Below are positions 46,416 through 56,276 of a stretch of DNA of 62,000 bases, piece by piece (within the stretch, counting starts at the first letter, position 1; every line of letters starts with the position of its first letter). The DNA is from Symbiodinium natans (lineage: Eukaryota > Sar > Dinophyceae > Suessiales > Symbiodiniaceae), in the NCBI GenBank assembly GCA_905221605.1, contig CAJNDS010000054.1:1-62000 (forward strand), in the 5' to 3' direction. The position numbers and the translations under genes were made by a program. Below the pieces are notes generated by a model, which saw only the letters and a list, made by a program, of their open reading frames with translations, was not told the DNA's origin and did no database searches.

Positions 46416-49320
46416 ATGGCTGCCACATCGTTCTCTCACGAGATGCAGCGCGTCATGCACCAGAACACCTTCCTCAAGGTGGTTTCGGATGAGGACATCC
46501 AGGTCATGGCCGTCAAGTGGAGCAGGTATTCATCTTGGCCCTGTTCCGGCGCTGACACATGCTTCTGGGATCGCATGGATGGGAACGTCGCCATCATGGA
46601 TGAGACCAAGGCTGCGCCAGAGCCGGTCGCGGAGCTTGCAGCGGATGCTGCGAACATGGGCGAGCAAGATTGCAAGGATTGCAATCCTTGCATCTTCTTC
46701 GCCAGTGCCAGGGGCTGCTTGCATGGTCTCGGCTGCAAGTTTTGCCACGTGCACCTCGCGAAGAGAGAGGGTGCGGCAAAGAAGCGTGCACGGAAGCAGA
46801 CGCGTGACAAGTTGAAGTCCCAGGCGGGGGTTTACGGAAATAGGGGACCCCCAAATAGTAGGATCCCCTTATAATGAGGACCCCAAAACGGTACTGTCGG
46901 AAACCCCCAGGTTTAGGGGTTGAGGGGTTTAGGGGCTTAGGGGTTTAGGGGTTTAGGGGCTTAGGGGCTTAGGGTTGGGCCGTCTTTTTCTTTTTTGGAA
47001 ACCTCCAGGTGTTACAGCTCTTAGGGGAGAGCCAAGAGGACATGCAGCTTGGTATTCCGGTGGTATCCTTTTCCCTTTGTTTTTTGGTTCTGGGTTCCCT
47101 TATAGAGTAGCCAACCCAAAGGGGTGCCCTTATTCCCCACCTTCGGTGTGGGGCTGTTAGATTTTAAACTCAACTCTTCTCCTCGCCTGGAGTGCCCAGC
47201 CCTCCCTGGAGTGCCCAACCCCAGAGACTCAGTGCCCAACCCAGAGAGTCCTGGAGTGCCCAACCCCAGAGTCCTCCTGGATTGCCCAAGTTCAGAGACG
47301 CCCAACCCCAGACCCAACCGTAGAGTCTCCCTGGAGTAGAGACTCCCGGGAGTGCCCGACAAGTCTTCCTTCCCAGACACTCCCTGGAGTGCCCAGAGTC
47401 TCCCAGGAGTGCCCAACCCCAGAGCCTGCCCAGTGCCGAATCTCAGAAACTTGCTGAGACTCCTGGGGTGCCCATTTGAAAGACTCCTGCAGTGTCCAAA
47501 CCTGAAATGCCCAACCCAAGAGACTCTCTGGAGTGCCCAACCCCAGACACTCCCTGCATTGCCCAACGCCAGAGACTGCCTGGAGTGCCCAACCCAGAGA
47601 CTCCCTAGAGCGCCCAACCCCAGAGATTCCTGGAGTGCCCAGCCCCCGAGACTCCCTGAATTCCCCAACCCCGTTTGCAAGCAAAAACTAAGAAAGCGTA
47701 TTTGAATTTGTTTGAACATCTTATTTGCGCTCTTTCCTTTTACCGAGGAGCAAGGTGGGGATGTTCGAAGTAACATCATGAAACCCTAAACCCTGAACTC
47801 TGAACCCTGAACTAAGGCAGGCACAGCAGGACGAGCTTCAGCTCATGGCCAAGAACAACTCCTTCGTGCGCGCCTTCGCCGTGGCGTGCCTCGAAGGTCA
47901 TGTGCGCACGGACGTCGATGCTGGGTTGGAGTACTATGCTTTGATATGCTTTTTGGTTCTGGGTTCCTATTATAGCTACTTATACCCTAAAAGTAGATAC
48001 TTTTTTTCAGGGTCTACTCCCAAGCAGGGGATACCAGTTCTGCTCCTGAGCATAGCTTTTTTGTTTGCGAGTTTATCCGCTGAAGCCCGGATGCTGTACC
48101 CTAAACCCTAAACCCTAAACCCTGCCTAAACCCTCAACCCTAAACCCTAAACCCTCAACCCTAAACCTCCCTAGTCGTTCCAAGAGTATTTGAGGAACTT
48201 CTCGATGAAGATCGAGCTCGCATCTTGCAACCTGGGCGAGTCAATTGAGGGCGCAGGGCTTACAGAGGCCGGCTTGATGTTTAATAGGACCGACTATCTA
48301 TCTATCTATCCATCTATCTCCATATATTTCTTTACACACGCATGTATTTATGTAAAGACATTTAATATATCCATGCATATATGTATGTATATACTTTGCA
48401 TACACGTGCAAACAATATTCTATCATCATCTGTTTTCTATAAAGAACCTAAACCTACGTGCCGACCTATCTTGACATTTCTAAATGCATGATATCTTATG
48501 CTCCAAACCTATCTTGTCATCGCTGAATGCCTGTTATCTGATGCTACAAACAGACATAGCTTCCAAACTTTGAAGACGGAAGCTCGGAATCGTTGTGTGA
48601 AGACTTGTTCTACACAATGGTGGCACATGCCATGGAGCTCTCTGCACGGCATGGGTTCAGGGTTTAGGGATCGATCTTCGGTGTTTAGTGTTTAGGGTTT
48701 AGGGTTTAGGGTTAAGGCGGCTTCAGGTTTAGGGTTTAGGTTTTAGGGTTTAGGGCTTGCGCTGTGGTCTGTGTGGCTTGGCTATCCCGGGACCATGCAG
48801 CTCGAGCTTCATGGGTTAGTCCTTTCTTTCAAGAGTATTGTTGTGGCTCTATTTACATAACCATTGTGGGTTACACCCAGAACCAGCGAGAGAGTTTGGG
48901 GAATTTCCATGTTTAGCCATTGTCTACTAAGAGCCAGTGGTGCAGAGAGCTTCTCCCGAGGTCATAAAGGCCAAAAATCACAGGATGAGCCCCAGAACTC
49001 CCCAGATTGAAAGGGTTGACGAAAACCGTCATTAGCTCGAGTTGGCTTTAATCATGAACAGAACAGGTTTTGCCATCCCTTAAATAGTCCTTGGTAAGTA
49101 GACCCTTATTCTGGGGATCTTTTGTGGGGAGGGACCCCTTGTGAGCCTACGATCGTGCTCCAATGAGTCCGTCATGCGGCACAGCAGCGTGGCGTGCTAC
49201 CAATGAATCACAGCACTCTTGCGAAGGCTAGGAAGCCAGCATCGTTCAGATGCCCTCCGGCACGAATCGTTGTCGGGCCGCTTTGAGCAAAGAAATCGTG
49301 CTCCCCCTAAACCCGAAACC
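46416..49320 (+). CDS. C3H zinc-finger protein, copy 2 (multi-exon)
   Basis: ATG 46416. Exon 1, 46416-46829, is continuous here and contains the whole finger CIFFASARGCLHGLGCKFCH that two introns interrupt in copy 1; it ends at GGG|GTTTAC in phase 0. Then 47009-47051 (VLQLLGESQEDMQL), about 47817-47923 (QAQQDELQLMAKNNSFVRAF), 48175-about 48258 (FQEYLRNFSMKIELASCNLG, acceptor CCTAG intact), 48560-48654 (LPNFEDGSSESLCEDLFYTM, same length as in copy 1), and about 49210-49300 (LLRRLGSQHRSDALRHES). Same inferred role as copy 1. Because exon 1 is uninterrupted, this copy preserves the empty insertion sites. Confidence 0.78.
46830..46912. mobile_element. Family D-prime element at the start of an intron
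   Basis: GTTTACGGAAATAGGGGACC... and ...GGTACTGTCGGAAACCCCCAG; followed by TTTAGGGG/CTTAGGGG units to 46978. Confidence 0.75.
47052..47155. mobile_element. Family F element, copy 2
   Basis: GTATTCCGGTGGTATCCTTT... with AACCCAAAGGGGTGCCCTTA; the right half is replaced by a minisatellite. Confidence 0.6.
47185..47685. repeat. About 25-bp minisatellite, copy 2 only
   Basis: About 18 imperfect copies of CTGGAGTGCCCAACCCCAGA plus GACTCC, in an intron where copy 1 has CCCTAAA units. Long frames on both strands are artefacts. Confidence 0.9.
47922..48026. mobile_element. Family J element
   Basis: TGGGTTGGAGTACTATGCTT... and ...CAGGGTCTACTCCCAAGCAG; begins at the end of an exon. Confidence 0.65.
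48098..48172 (-). repeat. Interstitial telomeric array (CCCTAAA)n
   Basis: About 10 units with CCCTCAA variants, before acceptor CCTAG. Confidence 0.9.
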
Positions 49321-49413
49321 CTAAGCCCTAAACCCCCAAGCCCCTAAACCACCGAGCTGAACCTTTCAAGCCCACCGGCAACCATCTGTGCGATCCCGAA
49401 GGCTGAACGAAAT

Positions 49414-49624
49414 GGGTAGTTCTAAATGTACTGGGTTTTGGAGTACTATACTTTCATACCTTTTTTGGTTCTGGGTTCCTGTTGCAGCTACTTATACCTA
49501 CACAGCACATACTTTTTTCCAGGGTCCACACCAAACTAGGGATGATGGTTTTTTGTGGGTGCCGATTTCAGGTGGCACCTTAAAAATGGGTTCCGAAAAG
49601 CGAACCTAATTGTGGAAACTACCC
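49414..49624. mobile_element. Family H element, copy 2, interrupted by family J
   Basis: GGGTAGTTCTAAATG (49414-49428) and ATGGTTTTTTGTGGG...AATTGTGGAAACTACCC (49545-49624). Confidence 0.8.
49429..49541. mobile_element. Family J element nested in family H, copy 2 only
   Basis: 113 bp, TACTGGGTTTTGGAGTAC... and ...CACACCAAACTAGGG, flanked by ATG at 49426-49428 and 49542-49544. Copy 1 has the empty site (CTAAATGAAGG near 41450). Confidence 0.82.
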
Positions 49625-49771
49625 ACATGCACTCTATGGAGAGGCAGTTTACAGTTTTATGGTGCAGGATTTTAGGTTTAGGGCTTAAACTGTGGGACTT
49701 CTTGGCCGCAAGATGCTGCTGAGCAGTTTTCCGGTGTTCTCCGGCCATTTAAAGCGTGTTCCCTGGATGCT

Positions 49772-49828
49772 AGCCCTAAACCCTAAACCCTAAACCCTAG
49801 ACCCTAAACCCTAAACCCTAAACAAAAA
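49772..49828 (-). repeat. Interstitial telomeric array (CCCTAAA)n
   Basis: About 8 units; a TTTAGGG array follows at 49915-49978. Confidence 0.9.
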
Positions 49829-50907
49829 TCGATTCGGAGCCGCTCCTCAAGTCGCACATCTCAGTCCACTCCGCCAGCACCGGGCCGATTTTCCTTTCAG
49901 TGTTGAGGCCTAAACGGTTTAGGGTTTAGGGTTTAGGATTTAGGGTTATAAGGGTTTAGGGTTTAGGGTTTAGGGTTCCTAAATCCCGAAGGGATCTGGA
50001 CAGTTCTCTTCATGATTGTCACCTTTATGCGGGTGTAGGGTTTATGGGGTTTAGGGGAGCCTCTTATTTGGGTATCAAGAAAGGGACCATAAGCCAGAGA
50101 ATTGTAGGTTGTCCTCCAGTTTGCACGGGGATCATGCGCCGCAGGGGATGATGGCCGTTCTAAGCCAAAACTTGCGATCCGAGTGCTCCCACTTCCAACT
50201 GGCGCTCATCACTTGGAGGATCGGGGGACTGAGTTAGTTACGAAGTGGGGATATTGACGCCCTCAGGCCACGTGTAACTCAACTTTGTACCTACTTACGA
50301 AGCCCCCCGATCCTCCAAGCAGGACACACAGTCCGAACCATGGCTAAAGCCCCATGGGAATGCCTGCCAGGGTTTTCATGGGTCAGGGTGGATGCGGGTT
50401 GTTCGATGTAAACCAGGGTCCAAACCTTTTTTTGGCAGTTCGATCAGAATGGTTAGGACCCATAAGGCCTGGGGGATGTTTGGGGGTATCGGTATCAGAG
50501 GACCCTGATGTTGAACAACCCTGTTGCCAAAAAGAAGACACACTAGTACGCCACTAGTACGACTGGTTGATCAGTGGCCATGTCTTCTCGGCTGCCTGCC
50601 GCGTTGGGTATTTTTTCGATAAGGCGAGCCCTATGAAAATACGGCCGTTTGTAGTACACGTGTCGTGCCCAGAAAAGGGACCGAACTTTTCAAAACTAGC
50701 CATGAGATCACAAACTTAGTAAAGAATCCACGGGGAAAGCATATCCAGTCCTTTTTGTTCAGAACCAGTATTCTTTAGTTTCACATCAAGTCCGAGAGTT
50801 CGCGTATCATGCTGCACGCTCACCGTTCTCAACCGCACATGGAATTGGGGCTCAGAAGTTCTTAGGGTGTTTTCTTCCGAATGTCGGTCCATTTTTGGTC
50901 CCTACTT

Positions 50908-50989
50908 GAAGGTTCATGGGTAGCGATCAGTAGGACTACAACCTGTCTGATAACCCTAAAGTAAGGTACTTATGACTACCCATGAACCA
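50908..50989. mobile_element. Foldback element family G, copy 2
   Basis: AAGGTTCATGGGTAGCGATC... and ...TTATGACTACCCATGAACC. Confidence 0.85.
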
Positions 50990-51420
50990 TCGAGCACTGT
51001 AAGACTGAGCTTTGAGATAGCGATGTCCGCATCCACTGTGCTTCTTCTGGCCACGAGTTCGTTGTGAATCATCATGACAAAGAGCAATTTTTTGCCGGAT
51101 TTTGCGATTACCAAAAAATTCCCAGTTGTAGTTCCCTTCTTGGGGGTGTACCTAAACCCTAAACTCGAAACCCTAAACCCTAAACCCTAAACCTTAAACC
51201 CTTGATAGTGGCCAGAGGAGCCGGATCTGGCCTGCTGCGCAGGAAGAATCTCATTGCCTGACATCGGGTTGGGGGGCTCCAGAAATAGCAAGGATTCCAG
51301 GGTTTAGGGTTTAGGGTATACTTGGGGTACGAGCTCCTTTTGGGAAATGGTCGACCAGTCGCTCTGATCTGGCACGTGGATGCGCTGTCCAGCCTTTCAA
51401 GGCCATGCAGGTTGATGCCA

Positions 51421-52420
51421 AGATGGCTTATCTCTGCCCAGGTTCGGGAGGAGTTTGACCTCCCTACATCTCCAGAGGCTTTACTTGGTAGGCCCGTGAG
51501 ACATGTTACATTTCCCCTTCGTGGGTTTAAGAGCATCATAGTCGCAAATAATTTTCACCCGGTTTTAAGGGCCATCCCAGTTTATGCCTCGGGCGCTTGA
51601 GGGTTTCGCCGTGCCAAACGATCGGCGACTTTCAACCGGTCGAGTGCCTGGCACCGCGCCGACCATGCCCCCGCACTCGCGTTTTTCACTCAAGCGACCC
51701 CTTTCAAGGAATTAGATGCCACGTGGGTTCTCTAAGTTATGGTCCCTTTCTGGGTACCCAGGATATAAAGCTCCGTATGATACCAGGATCCCCAAACCCT
51801 AAACCCTAAACCCTAAACCCTAAACCTTAAACCCTAAACCCAGGGACCATAATGTAGAGAGCCTATCATGCCTCCTTGGGAGACTCCATGCGAGAGGGGC
51901 TCACTCAACTTTGCCCCACTGACCTAGCCTGCCCCCGCAGAACTTAAGCCCAGTTGCACTCGCTGGGGCCACATTCAGGCTGTAGTTTAGGGTTTAGGAT
52001 TTAGGGAGAAGGCTCTAAGGTCTGACAGGATTTTAGGGTCATGTAGGTGCTTTAGGCTTTACTTAGTATGGTTTAATTAATCAACAATGTGTTTCAAGGT
52101 TTTAGAGCTTTCGTTGCGGCGGGTGGCAAGCTCGTTTTGCAAGCCTTTCTCTTCTTCGCCCTCGAAGCCCAGACTCTGGGAGAACGTCATCCAGCTAAAG
52201 GCTTGCGGGTTTCGGGTTTAGGGTTTAGGGTTTAGGGTTTAGGGTTGTGCTCTCGGCATCCAGGCGCTTCGGGGTTTCTCCGAACAGAGGAAGACCAAAT
52301 TGCTTGATTTTGCTGACGCCGCAGATGGACTCTACCTGTAGGCGGTAAGGCCTTGGCCCGCGCCCCTCAGAAAAAAGCACAAGCGTGAAAGCGTGGCGCC
52401 AGGGTTTAGGGTTTGGGGTT
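51421..52420 (+). CDS. Further exons of the duplicated region, copy 2
   Basis: Exon from 51441 (VREEFDLPTSPEALLGRPVR...) stays open to 51598 here. Open segment about 52100-52200 (AFVAAGGKLVLQAFLFFALE...). The counterpart of exon 45285-45391 (52290-52400) has deletions and an in-frame stop, so it is broken in this copy. Confidence 0.42.
51730..51856. mobile_element. Family H-like element with telomeric core, copy 2
   Basis: TCTCTAAGTTATGGTCCCTT...CAGGATCCCC, seven CCCTAAA-type units, CCAGGGACCATAATGTAGAG. Confidence 0.75.
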
Positions 52421-52830
52421 TAGGGTACATGGTTTAGGGTTTAGGGCCAGTGCTGCTGTAGGGCAGAGCCCGACTCATGCATGTCCTGTAGCGCAGAACC
52501 TCACAGAGTTGGCGACCAGAACCTGACTCCGACTCATGCAGGTTTTGTCGGGGATTTGAAGCCCTAAACCCTGAACCCTAGACCCCAAACCCTAAACCCA
52601 AAACCGTCAAAGGCTTCACTGCCTCATGGTTCCTGTTATATTTCTATTATCACAACCCTCAAAACCCTATTCTAACTACTAAGGCCCCCACTACATCTAG
52701 GAACTCCCTAGAGTCTTAAACCTCGGGTTTAGTTTGGGGCTTGGGGTTTGGGGTTTAGGGTTTAGGGTTTAGGTTCTCCTTACTAAATTCGATACCCCCC
52801 CTCCCCCCCCCCCACCACAAAAAAAAACAG

Positions 52831-52939
52831 CATGTGCTCCAAGGAAGCTTATGTTCTTCTCCGGGGCCTGCTTATCAGCACTTCTTCCCGGAGACAGGAC
52901 CGACAGCAGCAACAACAGCAGGATACTGTAGGACCTTAA
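52831..52939 (+). CDS. Exon with a polyglutamine run, function unknown
   Basis: After AAACAG: ATG at 52832, MCSKEAYVLLRGLLISTSS, then RRQDR, six Gln and DTVGP, stop TAA at 52937. Helix-like N-terminus. Confidence 0.5.
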
Positions 52940-53066
52940 TAATTAGAACAGGGTCTTGGGAGCTCTTATCGCGTAATTATCCAGGGGCCCTTTCCGGGAA
53001 TACTACTAGTAGTTCTTCCGCCCCCCTGTATTACAGGGTCGTTTGATGGTTCTGGTGGCTCCCAAC

Positions 53067-53114
53067 CCTTTCGGGTTTAGGGTTTAGGGTTTAGGTTTAG
53101 GGTTTAGGGTTTAG
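53067..53114 (+). repeat. Telomeric array supplying an acceptor
   Basis: About 7 TTTAGGG units; the last TTTAG (53110-53114) abuts exon 53115-53200. Confidence 0.85.
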
Positions 53115-53200
53115 GGTTATGGGAGGACTGGCAGCATTCCGTGGTTGGCCAGCGCGTTTGCAGATACTATGGCGACGGCAGTCTCCTTAGCTGCTGTAAG
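53115..53200 (+). CDS. Exon bracketed by telomeric arrays
   Basis: 86 bases, LWEDWQHSVVGQRVCRYYGD then GSLLSCCK. Acceptor TTTAG|GG and donor AAG|GTTTAG both come from the flanking TTTAGGG arrays. This is the cleanest case in the window of an exon whose two splice sites are telomeric repeat. Confidence 0.68.
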
Positions 53201-53252
53201 GTTTAGGGTTTAGGTTTTAGGGTTTGGGGTTTAGAGTTTAGGGTTTAGGGTA
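53201..53252 (+). repeat. Telomeric array supplying a donor
   Basis: About 7 units starting GTTTAGGG at the exon end. Confidence 0.85.
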
Positions 53253-53327
53253 AGCTACTGCAAGGGTTGGGGCGTTTCTTGTGACACATCCGCAGAGGTG
53301 CACTCATGATAATTTTTAACCCGGTGA

Positions 53328-53456
53328 GGGGGGGGGGGGGGGGGGGGGAGGGGGGGGGGGGGGGGGGGGGGAGGGGGGGGGGGGGGGGGGGGGGAGGGGG
53401 GGGGGGGGGGGGGGGGTGGGGGGGGCGGGGGGGCGGGGGGGCGGGGGGGCGGGGTG
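53328..53456. repeat. Poly-G tract
   Basis: About 130 bp of G with few A/T/C; frames over it are artefacts. Confidence 0.9.
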
Positions 53457-53526
53457 GCTTGCTGGGTGCCCCCGGGACTTTCAGATTGTGGTCGCCTGAA
53501 CCTCCAAGCGCCCATGAACCTTCAAG

Positions 53527-53872
53527 TATGAGGCACGCCCAAGAAGCTGGTTCCACAATTTTCGGCCTAGCTCTAGCCGGTGACACCCTTTTACCCTTTT
53601 TTCAAGCCCGAAACCCGACACCCGAAACCCTCAAGCCCACCAAAGAGCTACTTGGAGCTCCTTGGAGGTGCGTGGTAGCTATTAACCAATGATAGCTGTA
53701 CTTGCAACCCACTTACAAGCCCCTTCAGTGCCCTAACATGCCCCCCTTAAAGGTGCAGCTATAAGTACAGTTGTAATTGGTTAACAAGTAACATAAGGCA
53801 GAAGAGCCTCTTCTGGAAGTTTTCCTCCATGACGCCGCTGTCTCTTCATCTGGTGGGTCCAAGATGAGTTAA
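53527..53872 (+). CDS. Gene 3' end with a family G intron, function unknown
   Basis: Exon 53527-about 53605 (MRHAQEAGSTIFGLALAGDT...) starts after CTTCAAG, the right end of a family G fragment. Exon 53646-53667 (SYLELLG) and exon 53802-53872 (EPLLEVFLHDAAVSSSGGSK..., stop TAA at 53870) join as G|AA across intron 53668-53801. GT-AG signals and phase both fit. Confidence 0.58.
53668..53801. mobile_element. Family G-like element, phase-consistent GT-AG intron
   Basis: GTGCGTGGTAGCTATTAACC... and ...GTTAACAAGTAACATAAGGCAG; the inverted GTTAACCAAT block is clear (AGCTATTAACCAAT / ATTGGTTAAC). Confidence 0.7.
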
Positions 53873-54025
53873 AGGCTGTAATGTAGGGGCCACTTTCAGA
53901 AGATAACATTGGTAGCTGCTTACGCTCAGTTGTTTAGAGCTTTTGGGGTCGTTTTTTTCGGAGTTTGGGCTCGTAAACCCTAAGCCCTAAGCCCTAAACC
54001 CTAAACCCTAAACCCTCCTGCTGAG

Positions 54026-54772
54026 GCCACATCCTGTGCAGTGCCGTCCTATGCGACCTCTACATGCGCGACCAGATGCCCGGCTGATAGCCCTATGCAG
54101 CCATGCATTACTTAGCCAACAGTTGAACTCTAAACTTGTTGGGTTTCCTTGTTTAGTAGGAACAATTTAGGGTTTAGGGTTTAAGGGTTTAGGGTTTAGG
54201 GTTTAGGGTTTAGGGTTTAGGGTTTAGGGTTTAGGGTAAAGTTTATCCATTGGAGGAGTAAGATGCCAGATCACAATAAACCCTAAACCCTGAACCTTGG
54301 CACTGTGTGGCACTGTCCCTTGGGATGTTCCCCCTTATACTAGCCGTCCTTAGTAGGGATTATCATCGGGGGTTCCATTATCCTTATCAAGGACTGTTGG
54401 TATAAGGGGGAACATCCCAAATTGTCCGTGTCATTGATGGTTCAGCTGGCCTTGTTAGCTAGCACGGAAGCTCCCCAGCAGGCATTTGCTTGCTGATCTC
54501 AGGGTTTTAGGGCCCAGGGCTTAGGGATTAAAGGCCAGTGGACCACAACTTTGGGCTGCAGTTCTTGTTTTAAATGAAGCTATGAAGCTATATGGGAGTT
54601 TACGAGAATAGGGGACCCCGAATATAGACCCCAAATAGTAGGATTCCCTTATAATAAGGACCCCAACAAGGTACCCCTAAACCCGAAGCCCCAATAAGGT
54701 ACCCCGAATCTCGGAAACCCCCCCCCCCCCCCCAGATTCCGCGACATGGGCTTAGCAGCTGCAACCTTCGAT
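54026..54772 (+). CDS. Exon cluster 14, function unknown
   Basis: 54026-54172 (PHPVQCRPMRPLHARPDARL..., ending at a stop made by a telomeric TTTAG). 54245-54289 (FIHWRSKMPDHNKP). 54422-54495 (LSVSLMVQLALLASTEAPQQ), directly after a family A element. 54736-54772 (FRDMGLAAATFD), directly after a family D-prime element. The frames are plausible but unlinked. Confidence 0.42.
54166..54238 (+). repeat. Interstitial telomeric array (TTTAGGG)n
   Basis: About 10 units. Confidence 0.95.
54320..54420. mobile_element. Foldback element family A
   Basis: TTGGGATGTTCCCCCTTATA... and ...GGTATAAGGGGGAACATCCCAA. Confidence 0.88.
54597..54735. mobile_element. Family D-prime element
   Basis: AGTTTACGAGAATAGGGGAC..., TTATAATAAGGACCCC, ...AATCTCGGAAACCCCC, C-run, CAG. 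Confidence 0.72.
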
Positions 54773-54810
54773 TAGGGTTTAGGGTTTCGGGTTTCGGGTT
54801 TAGGGTTTAG

Positions 54811-55537
54811 GGTTTACGGCCGAGCAAGGATTGATGTCCACCACTGGACACTTCAAGAAGGGAGCGTTGCTGTTCCATATGACCTCCAGATTCGAAAAGG
54901 CAGGTCCTTGAGCTGCGCGTGGAATTTTTGAGGTTTAGGGCTTCCGGCTTACATGGGCAGAATAGTGGAAGAGTTGGGCTTCAGGCTTTGCAGTCATAGG
55001 CATGTAGAGTGCTTGGGGGTTCGGATCGGCATGCAAATCCCGTAGGGCGTAGCCTAAAATTCAGGGTTGAAGGGCTCTAGGACTTGAAGCTTTGATTCAT
55101 GTGTCAGGTCGTCAGCTTGAAGTAGGCATCTTCGGAGAAGCAGCCCCCACCCCGCACTGGCTGATTCTTCTTATGGAATGAGGGATTGAGGTACTTATAT
55201 ACTACCTCAAAGGGTATATCTGGGACCCTTGATCCCTCATTCCTTCATGCCCTACTCAGAACCAGGGGGGGAGCCTTAACCCTACAGATGAAAACGTGTA
55301 TGTTGACTGTGTTTATACAATGTAGCCAAGACCCTATGAGAACCTAGTTCCGTGTAAATGCTTGTAACAGCTTCTCAAGCTAGACAGGTTATACACCCAT
55401 GCATACCACCTTACACCCCAGATACGTCCATAGACTCGAATCTACGTATTAATCTTGGTACTTACATGGGCCCTAACATTCCTTCAGAATCCTTGAAAGA
55501 AGGCAAGGAGCCATATTATGCATACAACTTCCCTTAA
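54811..55537 (+). CDS. Exon cluster 15, function unknown
   Basis: 54811-54911 (FTAEQGLMSTTGHFKKGALL..., acceptor from a telomeric TTTAG). 54939-55045 (LPAYMGRIVEELGFRLCSHR..., acceptor TTTAG). 55108-55175 (RQLEVGIFGEAAPTPHWLIL) runs up to a family B element. 55260-55347 (TRGGALTLQMKTCMLTVFIQ..., stop TAG at 55345) follows it after CTCAG. 55488-55537 (SLKEGKEPYYAYNFP, stop). Each reads as protein, but several end in stops, so more than one transcript or other donors must be involved. Family B as the intron between the third and fourth is the best-supported link. Confidence 0.5.
55174..55259. mobile_element. Foldback element family B, probable intron
   Basis: TGGAATGAGGGATTGAGGTA... and ...CTTGATCCCTCATTCCTTCA, acceptor CTACTCAG at 55259. 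Confidence 0.75.
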
Positions 55538-55599
55538 GAATTCTTAAACCCTAAGCCCTAAACCCTCAACCCTAAACCCTCAACTCTAAACCTCGAAAG

Positions 55600-56118
55600 G
55601 CCTCGCGCCCATGGACCATTTTCTGGACTACTATGTAGCTTGGCGAATGGGGTTTAGGGTTTAGGGTTTAGGCCTGGAGCCCCTGAGGCCTCCACAGTCT
55701 ACAAGCCCCTCCCACCAGTGAACATTCCCAAGCTTCGCATCAGCCTTACTAACAGCCCCACGTCTTGCAGACAATGTCCGGCTTTGCTCCTCCAGTTCTA
55801 GGGTTTCGGGTTTAGGGTCAACCATACCATGGCCTTTCCTTGCAGGGTTTGCACGGTCTTTGGCTGACGAATTTCAGTCTGTAGGGCACAGCCTGCCCCG
55901 TCTGACGGGCTAGGGGCAGAAGGACCTTTGATGCAGGATTTGTAGAATCGAGAATTCAGGATAATCCCTTCCTGGGCTTCCTGGCTGCCCTAAACCCTAA
56001 ACCCTAAACCCTAAACCCTAAACCCTAAACCCTAAACCCTAAACCCTAAACTCGCGAAACTGCATTTGGACTCAAGCAAGGTGCCCTATACCGACTCGAT
56101 GCTTCTTGGCTGTTGAGG
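55600..56118 (+). CDS. Exon cluster 16, function unknown
   Basis: 55600-55651 (LAPMDHFLDYYVAWRM) ends at GG|GTTTAG. 55672-55801 (PGAPEASTVYKPLPPVNIPK...) starts after a telomeric TTTAG. 55846-55913 (FARSLADEFQSVGHSLPRLT) starts after TTGCAG. 55937-about 55988 (FVESRIQDNPFLGFLAA) starts after ATGCAG. 56051-56118 (LAKLHLDSSKVPYTDSMLLG). Some end in stops generated by telomeric TAG/TAA. Five protein-like segments in 520 bp make coding very likely; the exact ends are not fixed. Confidence 0.5.
55988..56052 (-). repeat. Interstitial telomeric array (CCCTAAA)n
   Basis: About 9 units. Confidence 0.95.
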
Positions 56119-56189
56119 GTTAAGGGTTGAGGGCGTGGTGATTCCCACCCCTGAATACCCCTTAAAACCAGACCCTTAAGGTTGCCGGC

Positions 56190-56276
56190 ATTGGGTTTAG
56201 GGTTTAGGGTTTAGGGTTCAGGGTTTAGGGTTGAGGGTTTAGGGTTTAGGGTTCAGGGTTCAGGGTTTACCTTCAG
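56190..56276 (+). repeat. Interstitial telomeric array (TTTAGGG)n, degenerate
   Basis: About 12 units with TTCAGGG and TTGAGGG variants. Confidence 0.9.

Larger units (their letters stand above)
45909..52622. repeat. Tandem duplication, copy 2
   Basis: Counterpart of 38640-45612. It carries an extra exon-like piece at 45949-45978 (TGEAVAVEVQ, between TTGCAG and GTACGG) that copy 1 lacks. Confidence 0.85.

Noticed and set aside
46061-46426. Minus- and plus-strand frames rich in Arg/Glu or Ser/Leu near 46000-46250
   Set aside because: Products of the GA/GGGA microsatellite upstream of the C3H start.
46342-46815. Alternative 157-residue frame over the C3H exon
   Set aside because: The frame with the C-x8-C-x5-C-x3-H finger is shared by both copies, whereas this one meets a stop in copy 1.
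47021-47779. 252-residue minus-strand frame
   Set aside because: It spans the 25-bp minisatellite and is made of a repeated peptide; the + strand exons on either side match copy 1.
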